From positions 1 to 7,437 of the forward strand of contig JAFPYK010000292.1 of NCBI GenBank assembly GCA_017412265.1: 7,437 nt of DNA. The letters run 5' to 3'. This DNA is from Lachnospiraceae bacterium. GTDB taxonomy: Bacteria; Bacillota; Clostridia; Lachnospirales; Lachnospiraceae. The notes under the pieces were generated by a model, which worked only from the letters and a program-made list of their open reading frames with translations, was not told the DNA's origin and ran no database searches. This document shows, piece by piece, positions 1 through 7,226 of the stretch (position 1 is its first letter; every line of letters begins with the position of its first letter). Made by a program: the position numbers and the translations under genes.

Positions 1-2464
1 GCTCTCAGAGTATCCGGTGATGATCACGAATTCGAGCTTCTCGTTTGACCCGACGGCGGGCCGGACGAGCCAGGAGGAGTGGGAGGAACGGCGGCAGGCC
101 GAGGTCTATGAGGCGCAGATGGTCGAGAGGATGATCTCGCGAGTGACGTCCAATGACCTGGCCTCGTTTAAGAATTATCTGGAGGGGCCGAAGAGCGAGA
201 TCGACCGGTACGCGAAGTCGGTGGAGTACGGCTACCAGGTGGTGCCGCAGATCTACCGGCTGGATGACAGCAGCAGCGGCTACCGGCAGGTGCACCCGGA
301 CCACTCATTTGATTCGCTGGGATTCACGGGCGGGTCGAGCATCTTCTCGTCTTATATGAATACGGACGTCTTCGCGGCGCTGCCGGAGAATCCGGACCTC
401 TACATCAACCAGTATGAGGTGATGGCCGGGCGCTGGCCGGAGAACAATCATGAGTGCATCGTGATTATCTTCGAGAGCGGGGCGATCAGCGATCTGGCCC
501 TGTACACGCTGGGCATGAAGGACACGGCCCAGCTGGAGGAGATGATCAAGAACTTCTCCCAGGGGGAGAACACGAAGATGCCGGAGGCGGCCGGGACCTA
601 CAAATATACAGATTTCCTGGGGATTGAGTTCCGGCGCGTGCGTGCCGCGGACTATTATGTCTATGATCCGGAGTATCAGGTCTGGAAGAATAAGACGGAC
701 GACGCGGCTTATATGAAGGAGCTGGTGAGAAAAGGGATCTCTATGACGGTCGTCGGTGTGGCAAAGCACCGGGAGGACGCGAATGTGGAGATGCTCTCGT
801 CCGGCATCTATTATCCGGCGGGGCTGATCAATGAGGTGATCGAGGAGGCTGCGAATTCCGAGATCGTGAAGCAGCAGCTGGAGGACCCGGATACCAATGT
901 GATCACGGGCAAGGCCTTTGACGCGCCGGACGATGAGAATCATTTTGACCTGAGCACGATCTTCTCGGTCAATGAGGACGCGCTTCAGAAGGTCTTCTCA
1001 TTTGACCCGGACAAGCTGAAGATCGATACGTCGGAGTTCTCGAAGATGGACTTCTCGGACCTGGACGTGTCGAAGTATTTTGACGCGGACTCGCTTGCGG
1101 GCGAGATGCCGGAGCTTACGGCGGAGGATCTGGCGAAGCTTCTGGACGGGGTGGAGATCAAGGTCTCGCAGGAGAAGCTGCAGCCCGCGATGGAGGCGAT
1201 CCTGGCGGATTTTGAGGCTTCGCTGCCGGAGGATGACGCGGCCTATGACACGTCGAAGGTCGGGGAGTCACTGCAGGCCTATCTGTCTTCGGACGAGGCG
1301 GCCGCGATCCTTCAGAAGTACCTGGAGGAGGCGATGGAGAACCTGCCGCCGGCGGATGAGGAGAACGAGGAAGAGACGCGGCAGCTGCCGCAGATCGATA
1401 TGGCTGCGCTTGCGGCGGAGCTTGCCGCGGGCTATGAGGCCTACGCCGCGGAGCATGAGACGGCGGACGCGGTGAAGATCAATGAGGCGTTCCGGACGTT
1501 CCTGGAGAGCGAGGAAGGCAAGAAGAGCGTGCGTGAGCATATGGCGGAGACGATCAACGCCGATGAGATCGCAGGGAAGCTCTCGGAGAATGTGTCCGCG
1601 CTGATGACGTCCTACACGGAGGTCATCATGAAGAGCATCTCTTCAGCGATGCAGTCCATGATGAAGGACGTGTCGAAGAAGATGGAGCGGGCCCTCAAGA
1701 AGACCATGGAGAAGACCATGGCCGGCATGGAGGATGCATTCTCGGTCCATCCGGAGGCCTTCGCGGAAGCGGTCGAGATGAGGATGGATGAGAAGGAGCT
1801 GCAGGAGCTGATGGCTTCGATGATGTCGAAGACGCAGACGACCTACGATTCGAATCTGACGGGCTTCGGCTACGCGGATCCGGAGGTGCCTTTCTCCATC
1901 ACGATCTATCCGAAGGATTTTGACAGCAAGAACGCGATCAGTGAGATCATCACGCGGTACAACGAACTGATGACGGCGGCCGGCGAGGAGGAGAAGGTGA
2001 TCGTCTACACGGATATCGTGGGGACGATGATGGCTTCGGTGACGGAGATCGTCGACGCCATCAGCTATGTGCTGATCGCATTTGTGGCCATCTCGCTGGT
2101 GGTCTCGTCGATCATGATCGGCGTCATCACGTACATCAGTGTCCTGGAGCGCAAGAAGGAGATCGGTATCCTGCGCGCGATCGGTGCCTCGAAGAGAAAT
2201 ATCTCGAGCGTCTTCAACGCGGAGACGGTCATCACGGGCCTGCTGGCGGGCGTGCTGGGCGTGGGCATCTCTGCCCTGCTGATCATTCCGATCAACCAGA
2301 TCCTGGCGCATCTGACCGGCCGGAGCGACGTGCGGGCGGTGCTTCCGCTGGAGGCGGGCGTGGTCCTGATCATCTTAAGTGTCGTGCTTACACTGATCGG
2401 CGGCCTGATCCCTTCGCGCAAGGCCGCCAAGAGCGACCCGGTGACCGCGCTGCGCACGGAGTAG
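1..2464 (+). CDS. ABC transporter permease, FtsX/MacB family, C-terminal part (5' truncated by the window)
   Basis: The reading frame is open from the first complete codon (position 2) and reads LSEYPVMITNSSF, so the GTG at 17 is probably internal and the true start is upstream. About 820 residues are visible. The last ~140 form a classic FtsX-like permease domain: a membrane segment at about 2053-2140, the cytoplasmic ERKKEIGILRAIGAS coupling motif at 2147-2191, further membrane segments at about 2228-2314 and 2339-2416, and a terminal SRKAAKSDPVTALRTE. The ~680 residues before them have no membrane segment and should be extracytoplasmic. They include a long acidic, helical, coiled-coil-prone stretch (about 960-1750) that is methionine-rich near 1625-1740. 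Related large Lachnospiraceae proteins, as I recall, carry an ABC ATPase domain at the N-terminus followed by a first membrane helix; that part would lie before the window. The substrate cannot be told from sequence. Family call is firm; the ATPase fusion is inferred. Confidence 0.9.
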   Translation, partial: LSEYPVMITNSSFSFDPTAGRTSQEEWEERRQAEVYEAQMVERMISRVTSNDLASFKNYLEGPKSEIDRYAKSVEYGYQVVPQIYRLDDSSSGYRQVHPDHSFDSLGFTGGSSIFSSYMNTDVFAALPENPDLYINQYEVMAGRWPENNHECIVIIFESGAISDLALYTLGMKDTAQLEEMIKNFSQGENTKMPEAAGTYKYTDFLGIEFRRVRAADYYVYDPEYQVWKNKTDDAAYMKELVRKGISMTVVGVAKHREDANVEMLSSGIYYPAGLINEVIEEAANSEIVKQQLEDPDTNVITGKAFDAPDDENHFDLSTIFSVNEDALQKVFSFDPDKLKIDTSEFSKMDFSDLDVSKYFDADSLAGEMPELTAEDLAKLLDGVEIKVSQEKLQPAMEAILADFEASLPEDDAAYDTSKVGESLQAYLSSDEAAAILQKYLEEAMENLPPADEENEEETRQLPQIDMAALAAELAAGYEAYAAEHETADAVKINEAFRTFLESEEGKKSVREHMAETINADEIAGKLSENVSALMTSYTEVIMKSISSAMQSMMKDVSKKMERALKKTMEKTMAGMEDAFSVHPEAFAEAVEMRMDEKELQELMASMMSKTQTTYDSNLTGFGYADPEVPFSITIYPKDFDSKNAISEIITRYNELMTAAGEEEKVIVYTDIVGTMMASVTEIVDAISYVLIAFVAISLVVSSIMIGVITYISVLERKKEIGILRAIGASKRNISSVFNAETVITGLLAGVLGVGISALLIIPINQILAHLTGRSDVRAVLPLEAGVVLIILSVVLTLIGGLIPSRKAAKSDPVTALRTE

Positions 2465-2469
2465 GATTC

Positions 2470-2498
2470 TTTACAAATGACAGAGTGAATGGTATAAT
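2470..2498 (+). promoter_or_regulatory. Strong sigma-A type promoter
   Basis: A -35 box TTTACA (2470-2475, five of six consensus bases) is separated by exactly 17 bases from a perfect -10 box TATAAT (2493-2498). The -10 is preceded by TGG, which fits the extended TGn -10 element (2490-2492). Transcription should start near 2504-2506. The promoter begins only six bases after the ABC permease stop codon and points at the zinc-ribbon/gltX genes. No operator is obvious. It is the best promoter match I see in the window. Confidence 0.88.
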
Positions 2499-2590
2499 CT
2501 GCCTGCAGCCGGGCTCATAAAGCCCGGCTTGCGGCAAGAGCGGGCCTGCGGGTCCGCGCCAGAGCCTTAGAAGAGGGGGATTGAAGGATT
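2499..2590 (+). promoter_or_regulatory. Structured 5' leader with two hairpins
   Basis: The predicted leader between promoter and first gene contains two stem-loops. The first pairs AGCCGGGCT (2507-2515) with AGCCCGGCT (2521-2529), nine perfect base pairs around a CATAA loop. It lies within a few bases of the predicted RNA 5' end. The second pairs GCGGGCC (2540-2546) with GGTCCGC (2551-2557), seven pairs including one G-T, around a TGCG loop. Neither is followed by a T-run, so neither looks like a standard terminator. I do not see T-box landmarks or a riboswitch family I recognise. A 5' stem that protects the message from decay is a plausible role, but this is inferred. Confidence 0.6.
2573..2579 (+). 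promoter_or_regulatory. Ribosome binding site of the zinc-ribbon gene
   Basis: GAGGGGG ends 11 bases before the ATG at 2591, slightly far but usable. A second purine run, AAGGA at 2584-2588, is only two bases from the ATG and is probably too close to be the main site. Confidence 0.55.
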
Positions 2591-3013
2591 ATGATCTGTG
2601 AAATCTGCGGCAAGACCGTTGAGGATGATGCGCATTTCTGCCCGAACTGCGGCGCTTCGCTGCGCAGGGGAGACCGTTTTGACGAGGCTTACGGCAAGAC
2701 GCCGATGCAGGAGACTGCGGCTCCGGCCGCTCCGGCTGCTTCCGCTGCGAACGGGGAGACGATCAGTTTCGGCAACTGGTTTGCCACGCTGATTCTTCCG
2801 TTCATTCCGGTCTTCGGCATGATCGCCTTCCTCGTGATGACCGTCATATGGTCGTTCTCGGGCAGGATCAGCCAGACGAAGAAAAACTGGGCCAGGGCCC
2901 AGCTGCTCGTGTCTGTGATTGTGTTCGTGATGCTTGTCTCGATGTTATCTTCGATGATGAAGGATCCGGCCTTCCAGAGCATGATGCAGGAGTATATGCA
3001 GTTGATGCAGTAA
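2591..3013 (+). CDS. Zinc-ribbon membrane protein of unknown function
   Basis: A 140-residue protein. It starts with a zinc ribbon, MICEICGK...HFCPNCGA, with four cysteines at residues 3, 6, 17 and 20 (CxxC-x10-CxxC) that should bind one zinc ion. An Ala/Pro-rich linker (about 42-54) leads to two hydrophobic segments, about 63-89 and 104-122, separated by a basic KKNWARAQ stretch. The short tail is methionine-rich. With two membrane helices and no signal peptide, the ribbon is expected on the cytoplasmic side. Such zinc_ribbon plus two-helix proteins are common in Clostridia, and their role is not established. It is the first gene after the promoter and ends 45 bases before gltX, so the two are probably co-transcribed. 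A link to translation is only suggested by position. Confidence 0.85.
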   Translation: MICEICGKTVEDDAHFCPNCGASLRRGDRFDEAYGKTPMQETAAPAAPAASAANGETISFGNWFATLILPFIPVFGMIAFLVMTVIWSFSGRISQTKKNWARAQLLVSVIVFVMLVSMLSSMMKDPAFQSMMQEYMQLMQ

Positions 3014-3044
3014 GCACAGGCCTGCCTGTAAAATCAGTATAAAG

Positions 3045-3052
3045 AGAGGGAG
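3045..3052 (+). promoter_or_regulatory. Ribosome binding site of gltX
   Basis: AGAGGGAG sits six bases upstream of the ATG at 3059. This good Shine-Dalgarno match, together with the conserved N-terminus of the protein, fixes the gltX start. Confidence 0.75.
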
Positions 3053-3058
3053 TCATCT

Positions 3059-4528
3059 ATGGACAAGATTCGTACCAGATATGCGCCCAGCCCGACCGGC
3101 CGGATGCATGTGGGCAACTTAAGAACCGCGCTTTACGCTTATCTGATCGCCAAGCATGAGGGAGGAGATTTTCTGCTTCGTATCGAGGATACCGATCAGG
3201 AGAGATATGTTGAGGGCGCTGTCGATATCATTTACCGGACGCTTCGCGACACCGGCCTGGTGCACGATGAGGGGCCGGACAAGGACGGCGGCGTGGGACC
3301 GTATGTGCAGAGCGAGCGGCAGAAGGCCGGCATCTATATGAAGTACGCGAAGGAGCTCATCGACAAGGGCGAGGCGTATTACTGCTTCTGCACGAAGGAG
3401 CGCCTGGCGGGGCTTAAGACCACCGTGGACGAGGAGGGCAAGGAGATCGTCAAGTACGACAAGCACTGCCTGCACCTGTCCAAGGAGGAGATTGAGGCGA
3501 ATCTGGCCGCGGGCATCCCTTACGTGATCCGGCAGAACAACCCGGACACCGGCACGACGACCTTCTCGGACGTGATCTACGGGGACATCTCCGTGGAGAA
3601 CGAAGAGCTCGACGACATGATCCTGATCAAGTCCGACGGCTATCCGACCTATAATTTCGCCAATGTCGTGGATGATCACCTGATGGGCATCACGCACGTG
3701 GTGCGCGGCAATGAGTATCTGTCGTCTTCTCCGAAGTACAACCGCCTGTACGAGGCGTTTGGCTGGGAAGTTCCGGTGTATATCCACTGCCCGATTATCA
3801 CGAACGAGGAGCACAAGAAGCTCTCCAAGAGAAGCGGACATTCTTCTTACGAGGACCTGATCGAGCAGGGATTCGTGAGCGAGGCAGTCATCAACTATGT
3901 GGCGCTTCTTGGCTGGAGCCCGGCGGAGGACCGCGAGATCTTCTCGCTTAAGGAGCTGGTCGAGAAGTTCGACTATCACCGGATCAACAAGAGCCCGGCG
4001 GTCTTCGACATCGCGAAGGCGAGATGGATGAACGGCGAGTACATCAAGGCGATGGACGAGGAGCCTTATCTTGAGCGGGCGATCCCGGTGATCCGCGAGG
4101 TGGTCACGAAGGATCTGGACCTGGTCAAGATCGCGCGCCTGGTCAAGACCCGGATTGAGGTCTTCCCGGACATCAAGCCGCTCATCGATTTCTTCGAGGA
4201 GCTGCCGGAGTATGACGCCGCGATGTACACCCACAAGAAGATGAAGACCAACAGCGAGAATTCTCTGGCGGTCCTCAAGGAGATGCTGCCGCGCCTGGAG
4301 GCACTCGAGGACTACAGCCGTGAGGGCCTCGAGGGCTGCATCATGGGCTACATCCAGGAGAAGGGCATCAAGAACGGCCAGGGGCTGTGGCCTCTGCGCA
4401 CGGCGGTCTCCGGCAAGCAGATGACGCCCGGCGGTGCCTACGAGATCATGGAGATCCTGGGCAAGGAAGAGAGCCTTGCGAGAATCCGCAAGGGCATCGA
4501 GAAACTGGAAGCAAATGTATCGGAATAA
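3059..4528 (+). CDS. gltX: Glutamyl-tRNA synthetase
   Basis: A 489-residue class I aminoacyl-tRNA synthetase that attaches glutamate to tRNA-Glu in the cytoplasm using ATP. The N-terminal catalytic domain shows the HIGH-type signature APSPTGRMHVGN at residues 9-20 and LLRIEDTDQERY nearby. The KMSKS-type loop is KLSKRSG at 254-260. A C-x-C (109, 111) and C-x-H (137, 139) pair separated by 25 residues matches the zinc site of the E. coli type enzyme, so a bound zinc is likely. The C-terminal ~170 residues form the helical anticodon-binding part, and the length is normal for the family. The start is supported by a good ribosome binding site and an N-terminus (MDKIRTRYAPSPTG) typical of GluRS. 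Whether the enzyme also charges tRNA-Gln (non-discriminating form, needing GatCAB) cannot be decided here. It is the second gene of the presumed operon, and the helicase gene overlaps its end. Confidence 0.97.
   Translation: MDKIRTRYAPSPTGRMHVGNLRTALYAYLIAKHEGGDFLLRIEDTDQERYVEGAVDIIYRTLRDTGLVHDEGPDKDGGVGPYVQSERQKAGIYMKYAKELIDKGEAYYCFCTKERLAGLKTTVDEEGKEIVKYDKHCLHLSKEEIEANLAAGIPYVIRQNNPDTGTTTFSDVIYGDISVENEELDDMILIKSDGYPTYNFANVVDDHLMGITHVVRGNEYLSSSPKYNRLYEAFGWEVPVYIHCPIITNEEHKKLSKRSGHSSYEDLIEQGFVSEAVINYVALLGWSPAEDREIFSLKELVEKFDYHRINKSPAVFDIAKARWMNGEYIKAMDEEPYLERAIPVIREVVTKDLDLVKIARLVKTRIEVFPDIKPLIDFFEELPEYDAAMYTHKKMKTNSENSLAVLKEMLPRLEALEDYSREGLEGCIMGYIQEKGIKNGQGLWPLRTAVSGKQMTPGGAYEIMEILGKEESLARIRKGIEKLEANVSE
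4507..4511 (+). promoter_or_regulatory. Weak ribosome binding site for the helicase, inside the end of gltX
   Basis: GGAAG lies three bases before the ATG at 4515, within the last codons of gltX. Match and spacing are mediocre, so the helicase may depend on ribosomes finishing gltX (translational coupling through the 14-base overlap). The ATG at 4434 in the same frame was not chosen, because the 27 residues it would add are Arg/Trp-rich out-of-frame gltX sequence. Confidence 0.4.
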
Positions 4529-6395
4529 TCAAGCACAGAAAAGGGCCATCGCACACAGGGATGGCCCTATGTTAGTTCTGGCGGGGCCGGGCTCCGGCAA
4601 GACCTATGTGATCACGCAGAGGATTCGGGCGCTGATCCGGAACGGTGTCGAGCCGGGGCAGATCCTGGTCGTGACATTTACCAATGCGGCGGCCAGGGAG
4701 ATGAAGGAGCGGTTCCAGGCCCTCATGCAGGGATCGCCTGACTGCGCGAAGGTGACCTTCGGGACCTTCCACAGCGTGTTTTTTACGATTCTTCGCTACG
4801 CCTACGGTTACACGGGCAATGACATCCTGCGGGAGCAGGAGAGGCGCCAGATCGTGACGGAGAGTCTGAGGCACCGGCAGGCCGAGCTGCTCGAGGAGGA
4901 GGACCTCGTGAGCGGGCTGATCACCGAGATCGGCTTCGTGAAAGAAGAGCGGATGGACCCTGCATACTATCATTCCATGAACTGCCCGGATGAGATCTTC
5001 CGGCAGGTTTATGCGGATTATGAGCAGGTGCTGCGGGCGAACCGGAAGATTGATTTTGAGGATATGCTGGTATTTGCCTACGAGCTTCTGTCCGCCAGAG
5101 AGGACATCCGCGCGGCCTGGAGTCAGAAGTTCCGCTACATCATGGTGGATGAGTTTCAGGACATCAATCCGATCCAGTATCAGACATTAAAACTCCTGGC
5201 AAAGCCTTCCAATCACCTCTTCTGTGTGGGAGACGACGACCAGTCGATCTATCATTTCCGCGGGGCGAGGCCGGAGATCATGCTCGGGTTTGAGAGGGAT
5301 TATCCGGGGTGCGAGAAGGTGGTGCTGGAGGAGAACTACCGCTCGGACGGGGCGATCCTGGCAGCGGCGGCCCGTGTCATCCGGCATAACCGTGTGCGGT
5401 TCCCCAAAGAGGTCCGGACCGGACACAGTCCGGGTGTCCCGGTGGAAGCTCGTGTCTTCGCGGACTGCGCGAAGGAGTATGAGGGGATCGCGAGGCGGAT
5501 CCTGGAATATCAGAAGGGCGGCATGCCCCTTCATGAGATGGCGGTGCTGGTGCGGACGAACACACAGAGCCGCGGAATCCTGGAGAAGCTTGCGGAGTAC
5601 AATATCCCTTTCTTCAGCAAGGAGAGAGTCCCTTGTCTGTATGATCACTGGATCGTGAAAAATCTGCTGGCCTACATGAAGTTTGCCGGGGGTATCCGGG
5701 AGCGCGGGCTGTTCCTGCAGATCATGAACCGGCCGAACCGCTATATCCGCCGGGAGGCCGTCTCGGAGCCTTATGTGGACTTCCGGGATCTCATCGCATA
5801 CTATGAGGACAAAGACTGGATGGAGGAGCGCCTGCGGTCGTTCCAGTTCGATCTGCAGATGCTCTTCGGCAAGGATCCCTACAGCGCGATCTGCTATATC
5901 GAGAAAAAGATCGGCTACGGGGACTATCTGGACGAATATGCGTCCGCCCGCGGAATTCACGCGGAGGATCTTCACGAGGTGCTCGAGGAAGTGAAGGAAG
6001 GCGCGAAGGCCTTCCGCACCTGGCAGGAGTGGGAAGCCTACATGGATGCGTTCCGCGAACGGCTCTCCGAACAGCAGCAGGCCAATGCGAGGGAAGCCCA
6101 GGCGAAGGACGCGGTGATCGTGAGCACCATGCACCAGGCGAAGGGCCTTGAGTACACGGCCGTGTTTCTGCCGGATGTCAATGAGGGGATTCTGCCTTAC
6201 CGCAAGGCGGTTCTGGACTCGGATATCGAGGAGGAGCGGCGGATGTTTTATGTCGCGATGACCCGTGCACGCAGATTCCTGCATGTCTATGCGGTCCGGG
6301 AGCGGTATTCCAAGGAGATGGAGCTGTCTCGTTTCTTCCTGGAGATGGGCGGAGAAGGAACGGACCGGGCAAGGGAGAGTTTGCGGCTGAAATAA
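4515..6395 (+). CDS. UvrD/PcrA-type superfamily 1A DNA helicase, compact form
   Basis: From the ATG at 4515 this is a 626-residue ATP-dependent 3'-5' helicase of the UvrD/Rep/PcrA group. All the core motifs are visible: Q-motif glutamine (residue 6), Walker A AGPGSGKT (23-30), TFTNAAAREM (54-63), GTFHS (83-87), Walker B DEFQD (212-216), GDDDQS (239-244), ENYRS (273-277), STMHQAKGLE (537-546) and YVAMTRAR (579-586) with the expected arginine finger. The catalytic residues look intact, so the enzyme should be active. It is shorter than typical PcrA or UvrD (about 720-770 residues): only about 40 residues follow the last motif, so the usual C-terminal extension, which in PcrA binds RNA polymerase, is missing. 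Its start overlaps gltX by 14 bases. A role in DNA repair or fork maintenance is likely from the family, but the exact substrate is unknown. I avoid the symbol pcrA because a full-length copy may exist elsewhere. Confidence 0.93.
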   Translation: MYRNNQAQKRAIAHRDGPMLVLAGPGSGKTYVITQRIRALIRNGVEPGQILVVTFTNAAAREMKERFQALMQGSPDCAKVTFGTFHSVFFTILRYAYGYTGNDILREQERRQIVTESLRHRQAELLEEEDLVSGLITEIGFVKEERMDPAYYHSMNCPDEIFRQVYADYEQVLRANRKIDFEDMLVFAYELLSAREDIRAAWSQKFRYIMVDEFQDINPIQYQTLKLLAKPSNHLFCVGDDDQSIYHFRGARPEIMLGFERDYPGCEKVVLEENYRSDGAILAAAARVIRHNRVRFPKEVRTGHSPGVPVEARVFADCAKEYEGIARRILEYQKGGMPLHEMAVLVRTNTQSRGILEKLAEYNIPFFSKERVPCLYDHWIVKNLLAYMKFAGGIRERGLFLQIMNRPNRYIRREAVSEPYVDFRDLIAYYEDKDWMEERLRSFQFDLQMLFGKDPYSAICYIEKKIGYGDYLDEYASARGIHAEDLHEVLEEVKEGAKAFRTWQEWEAYMDAFRERLSEQQQANAREAQAKDAVIVSTMHQAKGLEYTAVFLPDVNEGILPYRKAVLDSDIEEERRMFYVAMTRARRFLHVYAVRERYSKEMELSRFFLEMGGEGTDRARESLRLK

Positions 6396-6408
6396 AACTA
6401 AGATTTAT

Positions 6409-6413
6409 GGAGG
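6409..6413 (+). promoter_or_regulatory. Ribosome binding site of the membrane protein gene
   Basis: GGAGG with seven bases to the ATG at 6421 is a near-perfect Shine-Dalgarno sequence in the 25-base gap after the helicase stop. It fixes this start and supports the gene being real. Confidence 0.8.
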
Positions 6414-6420
6414 TTGTCAG

Positions 6421-7209
6421 ATGGAGAGGGAAGAACGACAGATTCACCGTCGACATATCCGGATTGCTTTTCTCATCGGCTGTGCGGTATCTTTGGTGTT
6501 GTTTATATTATCTGTGTCCGTGGTTCATCTGGTGCTCGACCGATCAAATGTCTGGTTTTTCTGCAGTCTGATCGTGATCGGACTGATGGTCACGCGGATC
6601 GTTCTGCTTCTGTTGTCCGATCGCCCGAAGAAACGGTGGCTTGTCATCCTCTGGTGTGTATTGCTGACGGTGTACTGCCTTCTCAATCTGTGCTGGCCGA
6701 ATGTGAGACACCATCACAGCACGAGGGAAAACGCAAAAGAAAGATTTGAGGCGGCAGCTTCTGAAGTCTACCAGATCCGGCTTGATCTGCCGATGGAAGT
6801 CGGGGAGCCCGAATCTCTGGAATACCATCAATATATCTGGAATTCGGTGATCTTCCTGTCACGGTCGTACGCGCTGATCTGCCAATACCGTCCGGAAGAA
6901 TATGAAATGGAGCTGGCAGCGATAGAATCAAGATATCATTTTCGAACGGAGGCGCTGGAAACCGGAGTCTATGAGGGTCAGACCAAGAGGACCATCGAAC
7001 CGGTCTTCTCTATAGGCGATGATCAGTTCCGGTTCCTGCAGCCGGGAGATGATTCCAACGATGAATTCTACAGGCGATGTATTCTGGTGTTTACGAATGA
7101 TGTGACGCGGGAGATCGGCTATCTGGTCGTTGAGGATCACGAACTGGATTATGTGAAGGATCTGACAGAGTATATGAATGAGGAATGCGGATGGAAATAC
7201 ATTCGATGA
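6421..7209 (+). CDS. Hypothetical membrane protein with three N-terminal helices and a soluble C-terminal domain
   Basis: I do not recognise this 262-residue protein. It has a basic N-terminus (RQIHRRHIR), three hydrophobic segments (about residues 15-39, 44-65 and 73-92) and a polar C-terminal domain of ~165 residues. By the positive-inside rule the N-terminus and the RPKKRW loop (68-73) are cytoplasmic, which places the C-terminal domain outside the cell. That domain is acidic and contains HHH at 97-99 just after the last helix, but I see no catalytic motif, cysteine pairs or repeats. The gene has an excellent ribosome binding site, starts 25 bases after the helicase and ends just before a strong terminator, so it is probably the last gene of the operon. 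Its codons are visibly more AT-rich than those of the upstream genes, which could reflect later acquisition or relaxed selection. Confidence 0.8.
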   Translation: MEREERQIHRRHIRIAFLIGCAVSLVLFILSVSVVHLVLDRSNVWFFCSLIVIGLMVTRIVLLLLSDRPKKRWLVILWCVLLTVYCLLNLCWPNVRHHHSTRENAKERFEAAASEVYQIRLDLPMEVGEPESLEYHQYIWNSVIFLSRSYALICQYRPEEYEMELAAIESRYHFRTEALETGVYEGQTKRTIEPVFSIGDDQFRFLQPGDDSNDEFYRRCILVFTNDVTREIGYLVVEDHELDYVKDLTEYMNEECGWKYIR

Positions 7210-7226
7210 GAAAAACTCAATTGCTC

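Noticed and set aside
17..22. GTG/ATG at 17-22 as the true start of the ABC permease gene.
   Set aside because: The frame is open upstream to the window edge with a family-like LSEYPVMI sequence, and there is no ribosome binding site; the family needs a first membrane helix before this point.
1690..1724. Short direct repeat around AGAAGACCATGG in the ABC gene.
   Set aside because: It is explained by repeated Lys-Thr-Met codons in an amphipathic helix; there is no wider repeat array.
3016..3029. ACAGG/CCTGT inverted repeat in the gap before gltX, as a terminator.
   Set aside because: The stem is only five base pairs and is followed by A residues rather than T, so it should not terminate transcription.
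3015..3043. TATAAA at 3038-3043 just before gltX, as a possible internal promoter.
   Set aside because: No acceptable -35 box sits 16-18 bases upstream, and the A-rich stretch is part of the ribosome-binding region.
3119..4234. Long open frame on the opposite strand within gltX, and similar minus-strand frames within the ABC and helicase genes.
   Set aside because: They are Arg/His/Leu-rich, have no recognisable domains, and lie fully inside well-supported genes; they are by-products of GC-rich codon use.
4434..4514. Longer helicase start at the ATG at 4434.
   Set aside because: The added 27 residues are Arg/Trp-rich shadow sequence from gltX and resemble no helicase N-terminus; the ATG at 4515 gives the canonical short lead-in to the Q-motif and Walker A.
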